Source of the DNA: Ramlibacter henchirensis
GTDB taxonomy: Bacteria > Pseudomonadota > Gammaproteobacteria > Burkholderiales > Burkholderiaceae_C
NCBI RefSeq assembly: GCF_004682015.1
Contig: NZ_SMLM01000004.1
Span: 310,001-374,000, forward strand
Direction of reading: 5' to 3'
Length of the DNA: 64,000 bases
The notes below the pieces were generated by a model that was given only the letters and a program-made list of their open reading frames with translations, had not been told where the DNA came from and did no database searches. Shown piece after piece: positions 1-10,046 of this stretch. Numbering within the stretch: position 1 is the stretch's first letter; each line of letters opens with the position of its first letter. Both the position numbers and the translations under genes were made by a program.

Positions 1-17
1 TCCCACGCGCCGCAACT

Positions 18-95
18 TTTGTAACAGTGTGTCAGGAGCCCGCCGGATCGCCGGAATTCGCTGGGCAAGGCCCTCAGAATCGGCGCTGTTACAAA
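18..95. promoter_or_regulatory. Inverted OmpR-like boxes upstream of ompR
   Basis: A perfect 10-base inverted repeat, TTTGTAACAG at 18-27 and CTGTTACAAA at 86-95, frames the region just before the ompR start at 112. The GTAACA/TGTTAC core resembles known enterobacterial OmpR-binding half-sites. Its position suggests autoregulation of ompR-envZ. The repeat is seen directly; the identity of the binding protein is inferred. Confidence 0.55.
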
Positions 96-111
96 TACGT
101 TTTGGAGCATC

Positions 112-843
112 ATGACACAAGCTGCCGCCCGGACCGACAAGATCCTGGTCGTCGACGACGACGCCCGGATCCGTGACCTGCTCAGGCGCTACCTCACCCA
201 GGAAGGCTTCGAAGTCATCCTGGCCGAGGACGGCAAGGCGCTCAACCGGTTGATGTTGCGCGAAACGGCCGACCTCATCGTGCTCGACCTGATGATGCCC
301 GGCGAGGACGGCCTGTCCATCTGCCGTCGCCTGCGCGCCGCCAACGACCGCACCCCGATCATCATGCTGACCGCCAAGGGCGAGGACGTCGACCGGATCG
401 TGGGCCTGGAAGTCGGCGCCGACGACTACCTCGGCAAGCCGTTCAACCCGCGCGAACTGCTGGCCCGCGTGCACGCGGTGCTGCGCCGCCGGCCCGCCCA
501 GGAAGCGCCCGGGGCGCCGTCCAGCGAGAATGAGGTCGTCACCTTCGGGCCGTTCGCCTTCGACCTGGGCGCCCGCACCCTGCGCAAGAACGGCGATGAG
601 CTGCCGCTGACCACCGGCGAATTCGCCATGCTCAAGGCGCTGGTGCGCCATCCGCGCCAGCCGCTGTCGCGCGAAAAGCTCGCCCAACTGGCCCGCGGCC
701 GTGAATTCGAACCGTTCGACCGCAGCCTCGACGTGCAAGTGTCGCGGCTGCGCAAACTTGTCGAGCTGGACCCATCAGCCCCACGCTATATTCAGACCGT
801 TTGGGGGGTGGGCTACGTCTTCGTGCCGGACGGCGCGGGCTGA
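112..843 (+). CDS. ompR: OmpR-family response regulator
   Basis: DNA-binding response regulator of 243 residues, the full length for the OmpR/PhoB class. The receiver domain spans about residues 10-125, with the acidic cluster at D15-D17, the phosphoacceptor D59 (in VLDLMMP), T87 and K109. The C-terminal winged helix covers about residues 140-238 and ends with the usual GVGYVF strand. Genes 57 bases downstream encode the partner kinase, so the pair is the EnvZ-OmpR type; the Bordetella counterpart is RisAS. It probably controls envelope or osmotic responses. TTTGTAACAG/CTGTTACAAA boxes in its leader suggest self-control. Family and pairing are secure, the regulon is not visible. Confidence 0.95.
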   Translation: MTQAAARTDKILVVDDDARIRDLLRRYLTQEGFEVILAEDGKALNRLMLRETADLIVLDLMMPGEDGLSICRRLRAANDRTPIIMLTAKGEDVDRIVGLEVGADDYLGKPFNPRELLARVHAVLRRRPAQEAPGAPSSENEVVTFGPFAFDLGARTLRKNGDELPLTTGEFAMLKALVRHPRQPLSREKLAQLARGREFEPFDRSLDVQVSRLRKLVELDPSAPRYIQTVWGVGYVFVPDGAG

Positions 844-858
844 TCCACCTGCCGCGCA

Positions 859-878
859 GCCCCGGCCCAGACCGGGGC
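859..878 (+). promoter_or_regulatory. Hairpin between ompR and envZ
   Basis: GCCCCGG at 859-865 pairs perfectly with CCGGGGC at 872-878 around a 6-base loop. No T-run follows, so it is not a classic terminator. It lies in the 57-base gap of the ompR-envZ transcript and could attenuate or stabilise the message so that less kinase than regulator is made (inference). Confidence 0.4.
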
Positions 879-900
879 ATTGCATTCCTGAAGGGGACAG

Positions 901-2358
901 GTGATTCGAGGCGTTGCGACCAGCATGGAGGTGACGGGCCCGGCGCCGCTGGAAACGGCGCCCGCGCCGCTGGAGATGCGTCCGCGAGTCGGCCTCTCGC
1001 TCTTCTGGCGCACCTTCTTCCTGCTGTCCCTGCTGCTGATCGGCTCCATCGTCGCCTGGCTGCAGACCTTCCGCGCGCTCGAGTTCGAGCCGCGCGCCGT
1101 GCAGACGGCCCAGCAGATCGCCTCGCTGGTGAACCTCAGCCGCGCGGCGCTGCGTTACTCCGATGAGATCGCGCGCGTCTCCCTGATCAAGACTCTGGCC
1201 GAGCAGGAAGGCGTGCGCATCATGCCGAGCAAACCGACGGATGTTTACGTCGTGTTCGACTCGGCCTCACTCGATGAGCGTGTAGCGGAAGAGCTCGTTA
1301 CCCGGCTGGGCCCGGGCACCGTGCTTGCCTCTGCCGTCAACACGGAAAAAGGCTTCTGGGTCGGCTTCAAGATCGATGCCGATTCATACTGGCTGTTGAT
1401 GGACCGCAATCGATTCACCCGCGTCGGCGGCCGCACTTGGCTGATCTGGCTGATCACGGCGGCCGGCCTCTCGCTGGCGGGGGCCGCGCTGATCGCGCGC
1501 CTGATCAACCGGCCTTTGAAGCAGCTGTCGTTCGCGGCCAGCCGGGTGCGCGACGGCGACTTCGACGCGAGCCGCCTGGACGAGAAGGCCGTGACCAGCG
1601 AGATCCGCGAGGTCAACATCGGCTTCAACCGCATGGCGCAGCAGTTGGCCAAGATCGAGCAGGACCGGGCCGTCATGCTGGCGGGCATCTCGCACGACCT
1701 GCGCACGCCGCTGGCCCGGCTGCGGCTGGAAACCGAGATGAGCGTGAGCGATCCCGAGGCCCGCGAACACATGGCCTCGGACATCGACCAGCTCGACGCC
1801 ATCATCGACAAGTTCCTCGACTACGCGCGCCCCGACCACGCCGAGCTGAAGCCGGTGAACCTGCGCGACGTGATCGAGGCCTGCGTGTACGCCGTGCAGG
1901 ACCACGGCGAGATGCGGATCAACACCGACGTGCCCAAGAGCCTCTACGTGCTGGCGGACGAGGTGGAGCTGGCCCGCGTCGTCGCCAACCTGCTGGAGAA
2001 CGCGCGCCGCTACGGCAAGACGCCGGAGACGGGCATCGCCGTCGTGGACATCGCGGCCAAGCAGCGCAACGAATGGGTGCTGCTCAAGGTGCGCGACCAC
2101 GGCATGGGCGTGGCGCCCGAGGCGCTGCCCAACCTGGTCAAGCCCTTCTTCCGAGGCGACGCGGCGCGCACGGCTGCCACCGGCGCGGGCCTCGGCCTGG
2201 CCATCGTCGACAAGACGGTGCAGCGCATGGGCGGCATCTTCGCGCTGGCCAACACCACCTCGGGCGGGCTGGCCGCGCACATCAAGCTGCAGAAGCCCAG
2301 GTCGACGATGTCCGGCGAGGCGCCGGCCGGCAGTCCGAAGGCCGAAGAGGTCAGCTGA
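901..2358 (+). CDS. envZ: EnvZ-like sensor histidine kinase
   Basis: Inner-membrane sensor kinase of 485 residues, partner of the OmpR encoded just upstream. Membrane helices lie at about residues 34-54 and 178-200 and flank a periplasmic sensor of about 120 residues. A HAMP linker follows (about 201-250), then HisKA with phosphoacceptor H265 in [10 protein letters not shown], and a HATPase_c domain with N-box [10 protein letters not shown] and G-rich GAGLGLAI. The GTG start is chosen because AAGGGG lies just before it; an ATG eight codons further in is possible. The gene ends 8 bases inside the tail of ispF on the other strand. Confidence 0.92.
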   Translation: MIRGVATSMEVTGPAPLETAPAPLEMRPRVGLSLFWRTFFLLSLLLIGSIVAWLQTFRALEFEPRAVQTAQQIASLVNLSRAALRYSDEIARVSLIKTLAEQEGVRIMPSKPTDVYVVFDSASLDERVAEELVTRLGPGTVLASAVNTEKGFWVGFKIDADSYWLLMDRNRFTRVGGRTWLIWLITAAGLSLAGAALIARLINRPLKQLSFAASRVRDGDFDASRLDEKAVTSEIREVNIGFNRMAQQLAKIEQDRAVMLAGISHDLRTPLARLRLETEMSVSDPEAREHMASDIDQLDAIIDKFLDYARPDHAELKPVNLRDVIEACVYAVQDHGEMRINTDVPKSLYVLADEVELARVVANLLENARRYGKTPETGIAVVDIAAKQRNEWVLLKVRDHGMGVAPEALPNLVKPFFRGDAARTAATGAGLGLAIVDKTVQRMGGIFALANTTSGGLAAHIKLQKPRSTMSGEAPAGSPKAEEVS

Positions 2359-2845
2359 CGACAGGGGCCGCGAGCAGCAGCACAACCGCCCGGGCCTCGA
2401 TACTCTGGCCCTGCCCCACGGGCCCCAGTTTCTCCGCGGTCTTGGCCTTCACGTTCACCTGGCCGGGCGTGAGACCGAGCGCCTTGGCGATTCGCTCGCG
2501 CATGGCCTCGATGTGAGGCGCCAGCTTCGGCGCCTGGGCGATCACGGTGCTGTCGACATTGGCAATCGACCAGCCTGCGGCCGTCACGCGTCGCGCGGCT
2601 TCCTCGAGCAGCAGCGCCGAATCGGCACCTTTGAAGCGTGCGTCGGTGTCCGGGAAATGCCGGCCGATGTCGCCGAGCCCGGCTGCACCGAGGATCGCAT
2701 CGGTGATCGCGTGCAGCAGCACGTCGGCGTCCGAATGCCCGAGCAGCCCACGCTCGTACGGCACCACGACGCCACCGATCACCAGCGGCCGCCCCGGCAC
2801 CAGCGCGTGCACATCCCAACCCTCGCCGATCCGCATCCCCTTCAT
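2351..2845 (-). CDS. ispF: 2-C-methyl-D-erythritol 2,4-cyclodiphosphate synthase
   Basis: Fifth enzyme of the MEP isoprenoid pathway; it cyclises CDP-methylerythritol 2-phosphate with loss of CMP. At 164 residues it has the usual family length. Metal-binding D11-x-H13 is in GWDVHAL, followed by the conserved [18 protein letters not shown] segment and the late KTAEKLGP motif. It overlaps ispD by four bases (ATGA), so the two are translationally coupled in the order ispD-ispF. Its last 8 bases overlap the convergent end of envZ. The product is a homotrimer in the cytoplasm. Identification is secure. Confidence 0.96.
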   Translation of the reverse strand: MKGMRIGEGWDVHALVPGRPLVIGGVVVPYERGLLGHSDADVLLHAITDAILGAAGLGDIGRHFPDTDARFKGADSALLLEEAARRVTAAGWSIANVDSTVIAQAPKLAPHIEAMRERIAKALGLTPGQVNVKAKTAEKLGPVGQGQSIEARAVVLLLAAPVVS

Positions 2846-3555
2846 GTCGTCCTGCTCCTGAGCACCGCCTCGGCCAGGGCGAAATCCTCCGGCCAGGTCA
2901 CCTTGAAGTTCTGCGCACTGCCCGGCACCAGCAAGGGCTTCAGCCCGATCGCCTCGATGGCCGAGGCTTCATCCGTCACCCCGTCGGCCGCCTCCCGCAG
3001 CGCCTTCTGCAGCAGCGCCAGCCGGAACATCTGCGGTGTCTGCGCGAGCCACTTCTTCTCGCGCGACAGCGTCTGCGCCACCCGGCCGGCCTCCTCCTGC
3101 TTGAGCGTGTCGGCCAGCGGCTGCGCCAGCAGTCCACCCACGTCGTCGGTCAGGCACGCGTCGATCAGGCGATCGATCTGCTGCGGCGTGACGAGGCAAC
3201 GCGCGGCATCGTGCACCAGCACCCAATCGTCCTCTTTGGCGCCCTGCGCCCGCAGCTCGGCCAGCCCGTTCGCGACCGAGGCCGCGCGCGTCGCACCTCC
3301 GCAGGCAACGACGCGATAGCCGTCGCCGGCCGGCATGCGCTCGTCGCCGGGCGCGACCACCACCAGCACGGAAGCGATCCGCTTCACGCGGGTGAACGCC
3401 TCCAGCGTGTGCTGCACCAGCATCCGCCCGGCAACCGATTCGTACTGCTTCGGCCCCGCCGTTCCCGCACGCGTGCCGGTGCCCGCCGACGGGATCAGTG
3501 CGTGATACCGCACGGGGGCATGGGAAGGATGAGCAGCAGCCAAGATGAGGGGCAT
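2842..3555 (-). CDS. ispD: 2-C-methyl-D-erythritol 4-phosphate cytidylyltransferase
   Basis: Third enzyme of the MEP pathway, joining CTP and methylerythritol 4-phosphate. The 237-residue protein carries the nucleotide-binding start [13 protein letters not shown], then PKQY, and [10 protein letters not shown] in the middle. The stop overlaps the ispF start. The ATG at 3555 is used; its N-terminus is about 15 residues longer than the conserved fold, so a start near VRYHALIP (3513) is possible. It is transcribed away from mfd; the start codon sits inside the palindrome ATTCTAGAAT (3554-3563) that also carries a -10-like element for mfd. Confidence 0.95.
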   Translation of the reverse strand: MPLILAAAHPSHAPVRYHALIPSAGTGTRAGTAGPKQYESVAGRMLVQHTLEAFTRVKRIASVLVVVAPGDERMPAGDGYRVVACGGATRAASVANGLAELRAQGAKEDDWVLVHDAARCLVTPQQIDRLIDACLTDDVGGLLAQPLADTLKQEEAGRVAQTLSREKKWLAQTPQMFRLALLQKALREAADGVTDEASAIEAIGLKPLLVPGSAQNFKVTWPEDFALAEAVLRSRTT

Positions 3556-3598
3556 TCTAGAATCGACGCATCACCCCTCAGCTGCGCGTTGAGGGGTG
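3554..3598 (+). promoter_or_regulatory. Probable mfd promoter region with 5' hairpin
   Basis: TAGAAT at 3558-3563, inside the 10-base palindrome ATTCTAGAAT, could serve as a -10 element. It is followed at 3572-3580 and 3590-3598 by a perfect 9-base stem (CACCCCTCA/TGAGGGGTG) with a 9-base loop. A transcript starting near 3570 would begin with this hairpin. There is no good -35 and no Shine-Dalgarno sequence before the mfd start. The hairpin is certain, the promoter role is inferred. Confidence 0.4.
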
Positions 3599-3623
3599 TT
3601 TGCATTTGCTGCTCGAAAAACAA

Positions 3624-6600
3624 ATGGATCTTCCCAAGCTGTCTCCCGGCAAGCGGTTTGCGCTGCCTCGCCCGCCCGGCTCCGCCGACGCGCTGCTGCT
3701 GGCGCGCCTGGCGGAGCGCGAGAAGGCCGCGGGCCATCCCACCGCGATCGTCACGGCCGGTGCGGCGGACGCGCAGCGGCTGCTGGACGAACTCGCCTTC
3801 TTCTCGCCCGACCTGCGCTGCTGCCTGTTCCCCGACTGGGAGACGCTGCCCTACGACACTTTCTCGCCGCACCAGGACCTGATCAGCGAACGCCTGGCCA
3901 CGCTGTGGCGCATCTCGCAGGGCGAGGCCGACGTGGTCATCGTGCCGGCGACCACCGCGCTGTACCGGGTCGCGCCGCCGTCCTTCCTGGCCGGGTACAC
4001 CTTCCACTTCGCCGTCAAGCAGAAGCTGGAGGAAGCGAAGCTCAAGGCGCAGCTCACGCTGGCGGGCTACAACCACGTGACGCAGGTGGTGAGCCCCGGC
4101 GAGTACGCGGTGCGCGGCGGGCTGATCGACCTGTTCCCGATGGGATCGCCGGTGCCCTACCGCGTCGACCTGTTCGACGACGAGATCGATTCGATCCGCA
4201 CGTTCGACCCGGACAGCCAGCGCAGCCTCTATCCCGTGCCCGAGGTCCGCCTGCTCCCGGGCCGCGAGTTCCCGATGGACGACGAGGCGCGGGCGCGTTT
4301 TCGCAGCCGCTGGCGCGAACTGCTCGAAGGCGATCCGACCAAGAGCCGCATCTACAAGGACATGGGCAACGGCGTGGCCACCGCCGGCATCGAGTACTAC
4401 CTGCCGCTGTTCTTCGAGGAGACGGCCACCGTGTTCGACTACCTCGGCGCGCGGGCCGCGGTGGTCCTGCACGGCGACCCCGAGCCGGCCTTCCAGCGCT
4501 TCTGGCAGGACACGAAGGACCGGCACCGTTTGCTGCAGGGCGATCCCGAGCGGCCCATCCTGCCGCCGGACGCGCTGTTCCTCACCATCGAGCAGTTCTA
4601 CGGCCGCGCCAACGAGCACCCGCAGCTCGCCCTGCGGCCGCGGACGGAGGAGTCGGACTGGGCCGAATTCGACAAGCTCCCGGACCTTTCCGTCGTGCGC
4701 GGCGCCGAAGAACCGCTGTCCCGCTTCAAGCAGCACCTGGCCGCCACGCCGCATCGCACGCTGCTGCTGGCCGAGAGCGCCGGCCGGCGCGAGAGCCTGC
4801 TGGACTTCTTCCGCGCGAGCCACCTTGCGCCACCCGCCTTCGATTCCCTGGAGGAGTTCCAGGGCAGCGACGAGAAGCTGGGAATCGCCGCAGCGCCCCT
4901 GACCGAAGGATTCCGCTGGAACGAACAGGCCATTGACTTCGTCACCGAGACGGAGCTTTTCGCGGCCGGCCCCACGACCCGGCGCCGCAAGAAGCAGGAG
5001 CAGGTCAGCGACGTCGAAGCGCTGATCAAGGACCTTTCCGAGCTGAACGTGGGCGACCCGGTCGTGCATGCGCAGCACGGCATCGGCCGCTACAAGGGCC
5101 TGGTCAACATGGACCTGGGCCAGGGCAGCACCGAGTTCCTGCACCTGGAATACGCGGACAAGGCCACGCTCTACGTCCCGGTCAGCCAGCTGCACCAGAT
5201 CAGCCGCTACACCGGCGTCTCCGCCGAGGAAGCGCCGCTGCACAAGCTGGGCTCCGGCCAGTGGGAGAAGGCCAGGCGCAAGGCCGCCGAACAGGTGCGC
5301 GACACCGCCGCCGAACTGCTGAACATCTACGCCCGCCGCGCCGCGCGCGAGGGCCACGCGTTCCGCTTCTCGCCGCAGGACTACGAGGTGTTCGCCAACG
5401 ACTTCGGCTTCGAGGAGACGGCCGACCAGAACGCGGCCATCCACGCCGTCATCCAGGACATGATCTCGCCGCAGCCGATGGACCGCCTGGTGTGCGGCGA
5501 CGTGGGCTTCGGCAAGACCGAGGTGGCGCTGCGCGCCGCCTTCATCGCGGTGACGGGCGGCAAGCAGGTCGCCTTCCTCGCGCCCACCACGCTGCTCGCG
5601 GAGCAGCACTACCAGACGCTGGTGGACCGTTTTTCCAAGTGGCCGGTGAAGGTGGCGGAGATGAGCCGCTTCCGTTCGCAGAAGGAGGTCACGGCGGCCG
5701 CCAAGGGGCTGGCCGACGGCAGCGTGGACATCGTCGTCGGCACCCACAAGCTGCTGTCCAACACCATCAAGTTCAAGAACCTGGGCCTGCTCATCATCGA
5801 CGAGGAGCACCGCTTCGGCGTGCGCCACAAGGAGGCGATGAAGGCCATGCGCGCCGAGGTCGACGTGCTCACGCTCACGGCCACGCCGATTCCGCGCACG
5901 CTGGGCATGGCGCTCGAAGGCCTGCGCGACCTGTCGGTGATCGCCACCGCCCCGCAGCGGCGGCTGGCGATCAAGACGTTCGTGCGCAACGAGGGCAACG
6001 GCGTGATCCGCGAGGCGGTGTTGCGCGAGCTCAAGCGCGGCGGCCAGGTCTACTTCCTGCACAACGAGGTGGAGACCATCGAGAACCGCCGCGAGCGGCT
6101 CGAGCACCTGCTGCCCGAGGCGCGCATCGCCGTGGCCCACGGCCAGATGCCCGAACGCGACCTGGAACGCGTGATGCGCGACTTCGTGGGGCAGCGCTAC
6201 AACGTCCTGCTCTGCTCCACCATCATCGAGACCGGCATCGACGTCCCCACGGCCAACACCATCGTCATCAGCCGCGCCGACAAGTTCGGCCTGGCGCAGC
6301 TGCACCAGCTGCGCGGGCGCGTCGGCCGCAGCCACCACCAGGCCTATGCCTACCTGATGGTCCCGGACATCGAGAGCCTGACCAAGCAGGCCGCCCAGCG
6401 GCTGGATGCGATCCAGCAGATGGAGGAACTGGGCTCGGGCTTCTACCTTGCCATGCACGACCTGGAGATCCGCGGCGCCGGCGAGGTGCTGGGCGAGAAC
6501 CAGAGCGGCAACATGCTCGAAGTCGGCTTCCAGCTCTACAACGAGATGCTGTCCGAGGCGGTGAAGTCGCTCAAGGCGGGCAAGGAGCCGGACCTGCTGG

Positions 6601-7067
6601 CGCCGCTGCAGGTCACGACCGAGATCAACTTGCATGCGCCGGCCCTGCTGCCGGACGACTACTGCGGCGACGTGCACCTGCGGTTGTCGTTCTACAAGAA
6701 GCTCGCGACCGCGAAGACCACGGACCAGATCGACTCGCTGCTCGAAGAGATCGTCGACCGCTTCGGCAAGCTGCCGCCGCAGGCGCAGACCCTGGTCGAC
6801 GTGCATCGACTGCGCGTGCTCGCGCGGCCCTACGGCGTGGTCAAGGTCGACGCCGCGCCGGGCGTTACGCACATCACGTTCCGGCCCAATCCGCCGGTCG
6901 ATTCGCTGCGCATCATCGAGCTGGTGCAGAAGAACCGGCACATCAAGCTGGCCGGCAACGAGAAGCTGCGCATCGAGCGCGAACTCAAGGACGCGAAGGA
7001 CCGCGCGCAGATGGTGCGCGACGTGCTGCGGTCGCTCGGGCAGCCGAAGGTGGCGGAGCCGGCGTAA
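3624..7067 (+). CDS. mfd: Transcription-repair coupling factor Mfd
   Basis: Large DNA translocase that removes stalled RNA polymerase and recruits UvrA for nucleotide excision repair. From the ATG at 3624 it has 1147 residues, normal for Mfd; an upstream TTG at 3600 would add eight residues (HLLLEKQ) but the MDLPKLSPGKR start looks native. The N-terminal UvrB-like module is followed by the polymerase-interaction domain (DPVVHAQHGIGRYKGL), then a RecG-like helicase core with Walker A GDVGFGKT, the DEEH box, LTATPIPRT and the QLRGRVGRS motif, and a C-terminal TRCF domain. It stands alone as a transcription unit and is divergent from ispD. Confidence 0.97.
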   Translation: MDLPKLSPGKRFALPRPPGSADALLLARLAEREKAAGHPTAIVTAGAADAQRLLDELAFFSPDLRCCLFPDWETLPYDTFSPHQDLISERLATLWRISQGEADVVIVPATTALYRVAPPSFLAGYTFHFAVKQKLEEAKLKAQLTLAGYNHVTQVVSPGEYAVRGGLIDLFPMGSPVPYRVDLFDDEIDSIRTFDPDSQRSLYPVPEVRLLPGREFPMDDEARARFRSRWRELLEGDPTKSRIYKDMGNGVATAGIEYYLPLFFEETATVFDYLGARAAVVLHGDPEPAFQRFWQDTKDRHRLLQGDPERPILPPDALFLTIEQFYGRANEHPQLALRPRTEESDWAEFDKLPDLSVVRGAEEPLSRFKQHLAATPHRTLLLAESAGRRESLLDFFRASHLAPPAFDSLEEFQGSDEKLGIAAAPLTEGFRWNEQAIDFVTETELFAAGPTTRRRKKQEQVSDVEALIKDLSELNVGDPVVHAQHGIGRYKGLVNMDLGQGSTEFLHLEYADKATLYVPVSQLHQISRYTGVSAEEAPLHKLGSGQWEKARRKAAEQVRDTAAELLNIYARRAAREGHAFRFSPQDYEVFANDFGFEETADQNAAIHAVIQDMISPQPMDRLVCGDVGFGKTEVALRAAFIAVTGGKQVAFLAPTTLLAEQHYQTLVDRFSKWPVKVAEMSRFRSQKEVTAAAKGLADGSVDIVVGTHKLLSNTIKFKNLGLLIIDEEHRFGVRHKEAMKAMRAEVDVLTLTATPIPRTLGMALEGLRDLSVIATAPQRRLAIKTFVRNEGNGVIREAVLRELKRGGQVYFLHNEVETIENRRERLEHLLPEARIAVAHGQMPERDLERVMRDFVGQRYNVLLCSTIIETGIDVPTANTIVISRADKFGLAQLHQLRGRVGRSHHQAYAYLMVPDIESLTKQAAQRLDAIQQMEELGSGFYLAMHDLEIRGAGEVLGENQSGNMLEVGFQLYNEMLSEAVKSLKAGKEPDLLAPLQVTTEINLHAPALLPDDYCGDVHLRLSFYKKLATAKTTDQIDSLLEEIVDRFGKLPPQAQTLVDVHRLRVLARPYGVVKVDAAPGVTHITFRPNPPVDSLRIIELVQKNRHIKLAGNEKLRIERELKDAKDRAQMVRDVLRSLGQPKVAEPA

Positions 7068-7137
7068 GCGGCCGCCCGCACCCGGTGTGTTCTCCGCTGA
7101 GCTTGCCTAACCGCTGACGAGTGTCGAGACTCGGCGC

Positions 7138-8496
7138 ATGAGCCGCGCCGCTCGCCTGCTCTGCCTGCTCGCCCTGTGGTTCGCCCTGCCCTCGGTCCTG
7201 GCGGACAGCGCTGCCCGGGCGCCGGTCGTCGTGCTGCAGGTCGATGGCGCGATCGGCCCCGCAAGCGCCGACTACCTGCGGCGCGGCCTCGACCTCGCCG
7301 TGAAGGAAAAGGCCCAGCTCCTCGTGCTGCAAGTCGACACGCCCGGTGGCCTGGATGGCGCGATGCGCGGGATGATCAAGGACATCCTCGCGTCGCCGGT
7401 GCCCGTGGCCACGTTCGTTTCGCCCGGCGGCGCCCGAGCCGCCAGCGCCGGCACCTTCCTCCTCTATGCCAGCCACGTCGCGGCCATGACACCGGCCAGC
7501 ACGCTGGGCGCTGCCACGCCCGTGAGCATCGGCATGCCGGGCGGGCCGCCGCCCTCCAACCCGGCACCGGCGGGCCGGCCCGCGTCGGGCGCGAGCGCGC
7601 CGGCAGCGGACGCCGGAGATGCGCTCGCGGCCAAGCGCATCTCGGACGCCGCCGCGTACATCCGCAGCCTGGCGCAGCTGCGCGGACGCAATGCCGAATG
7701 GGCCGAGAAGGCGGTGCGCGAAGCCGTGAGCCTTTCCGCGCCGGAGGCGCTGCAGCTGAAAGTGGTCGACATCGTCGCCGCCGACCTGACCGACCTGCTG
7801 CAGCAGCTGGAAGGCCGCGAGTTGCGGCTGGCCGCGGGCGTCCAGCGGCTGCAGACCCGCGATGCGCCGCGTCTCGCCTTCGACGAGGACTGGCGCAGCC
7901 ACTTGCTGTCGGTGATCACCAACCCGAGCCTGGCCCTGCTGCTGATGATGGTCGGCGTCTACGGCCTGCTGTTCGAGTTCGGCAACCCGGGCCTGGTGGC
8001 GCCGGGCGTGATCGGCGCGATCTGCCTGGTGCTCGCGCTGTTCGCGCTGCAGATGCTGCCGGTCAACTACGCAGGCCTCGCGCTGATCCTGCTGGGCATC
8101 GCCTTCCTCGTGGCCGAAGCCTTCCTGCCGAGTTTCGGCGTCCTCGGCTTCGGTGGCATCGCCGCGTTCGCTTTCGGCTGCGTGATGCTGATCGACAGCG
8201 ATGCGCCGGGTTTCGGCATCCCCCTGCCGCTGATCGCCGGCCTCGCGCTGGTGACCGCGGCCTTCGTCCTGCTGGTGGCCGGCATGGCGGCGCGGGCGCG
8301 GCGGCGGCCGGTCGTCACCGGGCCGCAGACGATGGTGGGCGCCGGTGGCGAGCTGGTGGAATTCTCGGGCGGCCAGGGATGGGCCCTGGTGCAGGGCGAG
8401 CACTGGAAGGTGCGCGGCCCGGCGCAGCTGCGCGCGGGCGACCGCGTGCGGGTGAGCGGCCTGCACGATGGCGTGCTGGAAGTCGTGCCTGCCTGA
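7138..8496 (+). CDS. NfeD-family membrane serine protease
   Basis: Long-form NfeD protein of 452 residues. A signal peptide (cleavage near VLADSA, residue 22) leads into a ClpP-class protease domain with QVDTPGGL and [11 protein letters not shown], the latter carrying the likely nucleophile Ser. AAKRIS may carry the general-base Lys. Between them is a Pro/Ala/Gly-rich insert of about 40 residues. Four to five membrane helices (about 260-385) and a C-terminal NfeD OB-fold follow. The slipin gene starts 26 bases downstream, the classic NfeD-SPFH pair in which the protease is thought to act on or with the stomatin-like scaffold. Substrate unknown. Confidence 0.88.
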   Translation: MSRAARLLCLLALWFALPSVLADSAARAPVVVLQVDGAIGPASADYLRRGLDLAVKEKAQLLVLQVDTPGGLDGAMRGMIKDILASPVPVATFVSPGGARAASAGTFLLYASHVAAMTPASTLGAATPVSIGMPGGPPPSNPAPAGRPASGASAPAADAGDALAAKRISDAAAYIRSLAQLRGRNAEWAEKAVREAVSLSAPEALQLKVVDIVAADLTDLLQQLEGRELRLAAGVQRLQTRDAPRLAFDEDWRSHLLSVITNPSLALLLMMVGVYGLLFEFGNPGLVAPGVIGAICLVLALFALQMLPVNYAGLALILLGIAFLVAEAFLPSFGVLGFGGIAAFAFGCVMLIDSDAPGFGIPLPLIAGLALVTAAFVLLVAGMAARARRRPVVTGPQTMVGAGGELVEFSGGQGWALVQGEHWKVRGPAQLRAGDRVRVSGLHDGVLEVVPA

Positions 8497-8522
8497 CCGG
8501 CGGACGGCACAAGGAGGACGAG

Positions 8523-9290
8523 ATGTTCGCTGGCATCGGCTTCGGCGTGGTGGTGCTCCTGCTCGCGGCGTTCCTCGCCGCCGCGTTGCGGGTCCTGCGC
8601 GAGTACGAGCGCGGGGTGGTGTTCCAGCTCGGACGCTTCTGGAAGGTGAAGGGGCCGGGCCTGGTGCTCCTCATCCCCGGCATCCAGCAGCTGGTGCGCG
8701 TGGACCTGCGCGTGGTCGTGATGGACATCCCCAGCCAGGACGTGATCACGCGCGACAACGTCTCGGTCAAGGTCAGCGCCGTGCTGTACTTTCGCGTGGT
8801 CGACCCGGCCCGGGCCATCATCCAGGTCGAGCACTTCCTGCTGGCGACCAGCCAGCTGGCGCAGACCACGATGCGGGCCGTGCTGGGCAAGCACGAACTG
8901 GACGACCTGCTGTCCGAGCGCGAGCGCCTGAACCTGGACGTGCAGAAGATCCTGGACGCGCAGACCGACACCTGGGGCATCAAGGTCACCAACGTCGAGA
9001 TCAAGCACGTGGACCTGAACGACACCATGGTCCGCGCGATCGCGCGGCAGGCGGAGGCGGAACGCGAGCGCCGCGCGAAGGTGATCCACGCCGAAGGCGA
9101 GCTGCAGGCCTCGCATAAGCTGGCCGAAGCCGCCGAGGTGCTCTCGCGGCAGCCGCAGGCGCTGCAACTGCGGTACCTGGAGACGCTGACGGTGATCGCC
9201 GCGGACAAGAACTCCACCATCGTGTTCCCCCTGCCGCTGGACGTCGTCGGTCCCTTGCTTCGGCATTTCACCGGCGCGCGCGAGGCCTGA
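8523..9290 (+). CDS. Slipin (SPFH/stomatin-like protein)
   Basis: Membrane scaffold protein of 255 residues. It has one N-terminal membrane helix (about 3-24), then the SPFH domain opening with [13 protein letters not shown], through [19 protein letters not shown] and the helical [13 protein letters not shown] stretch. Its C-terminus has the slipin-type ending [25 protein letters not shown] precedes the ATG at 8523. It is the partner of the NfeD protease immediately upstream. Such pairs form ring-like oligomers in the inner membrane and affect membrane order and protein quality control; the exact role here is not visible. Confidence 0.92.
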   Translation: MFAGIGFGVVVLLLAAFLAAALRVLREYERGVVFQLGRFWKVKGPGLVLLIPGIQQLVRVDLRVVVMDIPSQDVITRDNVSVKVSAVLYFRVVDPARAIIQVEHFLLATSQLAQTTMRAVLGKHELDDLLSERERLNLDVQKILDAQTDTWGIKVTNVEIKHVDLNDTMVRAIARQAEAERERRAKVIHAEGELQASHKLAEAAEVLSRQPQALQLRYLETLTVIAADKNSTIVFPLPLDVVGPLLRHFTGAREA

Positions 9291-9320
9291 GCGCGCCGCG
9301 CGGGTGCGACAATCCGGCAC

Positions 9321-10046
9321 ATGCCGCACCAGGAATTCGCGCCCGGCCTGCAGGTCCAGGGCTTCACGCCGCCCCTGCGCCTTTCCCAGTTCAAGCTGAT
9401 CGCCTTCGACATGGACTCGACGCTGATCAACATCGAGTGCGTGGACGAAATCGCGGACGCGGTGGGTCTCAAGGAGGAGGTCGCGGCCATCACCGAAGCG
9501 GCCATGCGCGGCGAGATCACCGACTACAAGGAAAGCCTGCGAAGGCGGGTCGCGCTGCTGCGCGGCGTGACCGTGGCCGACATGGAGTTGATCTACACGT
9601 CGCGGCTGGAGCTGAACCCGGGCGCCGAGGCGCTCGTGAAGGCGTGCAAGGCCGCGGGCCTGAAGACGCTGCTGGTGTCCGGCGGCTTCACCTTCTTCAC
9701 AGACCGCATCCGCGACCGTCTGGGCATCGACTTCACACGCTCGAACGTGCTGGAGATCGAGTCCGGCCCCAACTGCGGCCAGCTCACGGGCCGCATGGTC
9801 GACCAGCCCTGGGGCGACATCTGCGACGGTGCGGAGAAACGAAAGATGCTGCTGGAGACCTGCTCGCAGCTTGGCATCTCACCGAAGCAGGCCATCGCGG
9901 TGGGCGACGGCGCGAACGACCTGCCGATGATGGGAGAAGCCGGCCTCTCGGTGGCGTATCACGCCAAGCCCAGGGTGCGGGAGCACGCGATGGTGGCGAT
10001 CAACCAAGGCGGGCTGGACCGGCTGCTCGAAGTGATCCGCTCGTAG
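9321..10046 (+). CDS. serB: Phosphoserine phosphatase
   Basis: HAD-superfamily hydrolase that makes L-serine from O-phosphoserine, last step of serine synthesis. The 241-residue protein has motif I DMDSTL (nucleophile aspartate near residue 30), motif II in LLVSGGFTFF, and motif III/IV AVGDGANDLPMM. There is a short N-terminal extension but no ACT domain, as is common in betaproteobacterial SerB. It stands 30 bases after the slipin gene and may be co-transcribed. Identification is secure. Confidence 0.95.
   Translation: MPHQEFAPGLQVQGFTPPLRLSQFKLIAFDMDSTLINIECVDEIADAVGLKEEVAAITEAAMRGEITDYKESLRRRVALLRGVTVADMELIYTSRLELNPGAEALVKACKAAGLKTLLVSGGFTFFTDRIRDRLGIDFTRSNVLEIESGPNCGQLTGRMVDQPWGDICDGAEKRKMLLETCSQLGISPKQAIAVGDGANDLPMMGEAGLSVAYHAKPRVREHAMVAINQGGLDRLLEVIRS

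Noticed and set aside
3495..6941. Very long open frame on the minus strand opposite mfd
   Set aside because: It is an artefact of GC-rich codons in mfd. Its product is a low-complexity mixture of Arg, Gln, His, Val and Leu with no domain.
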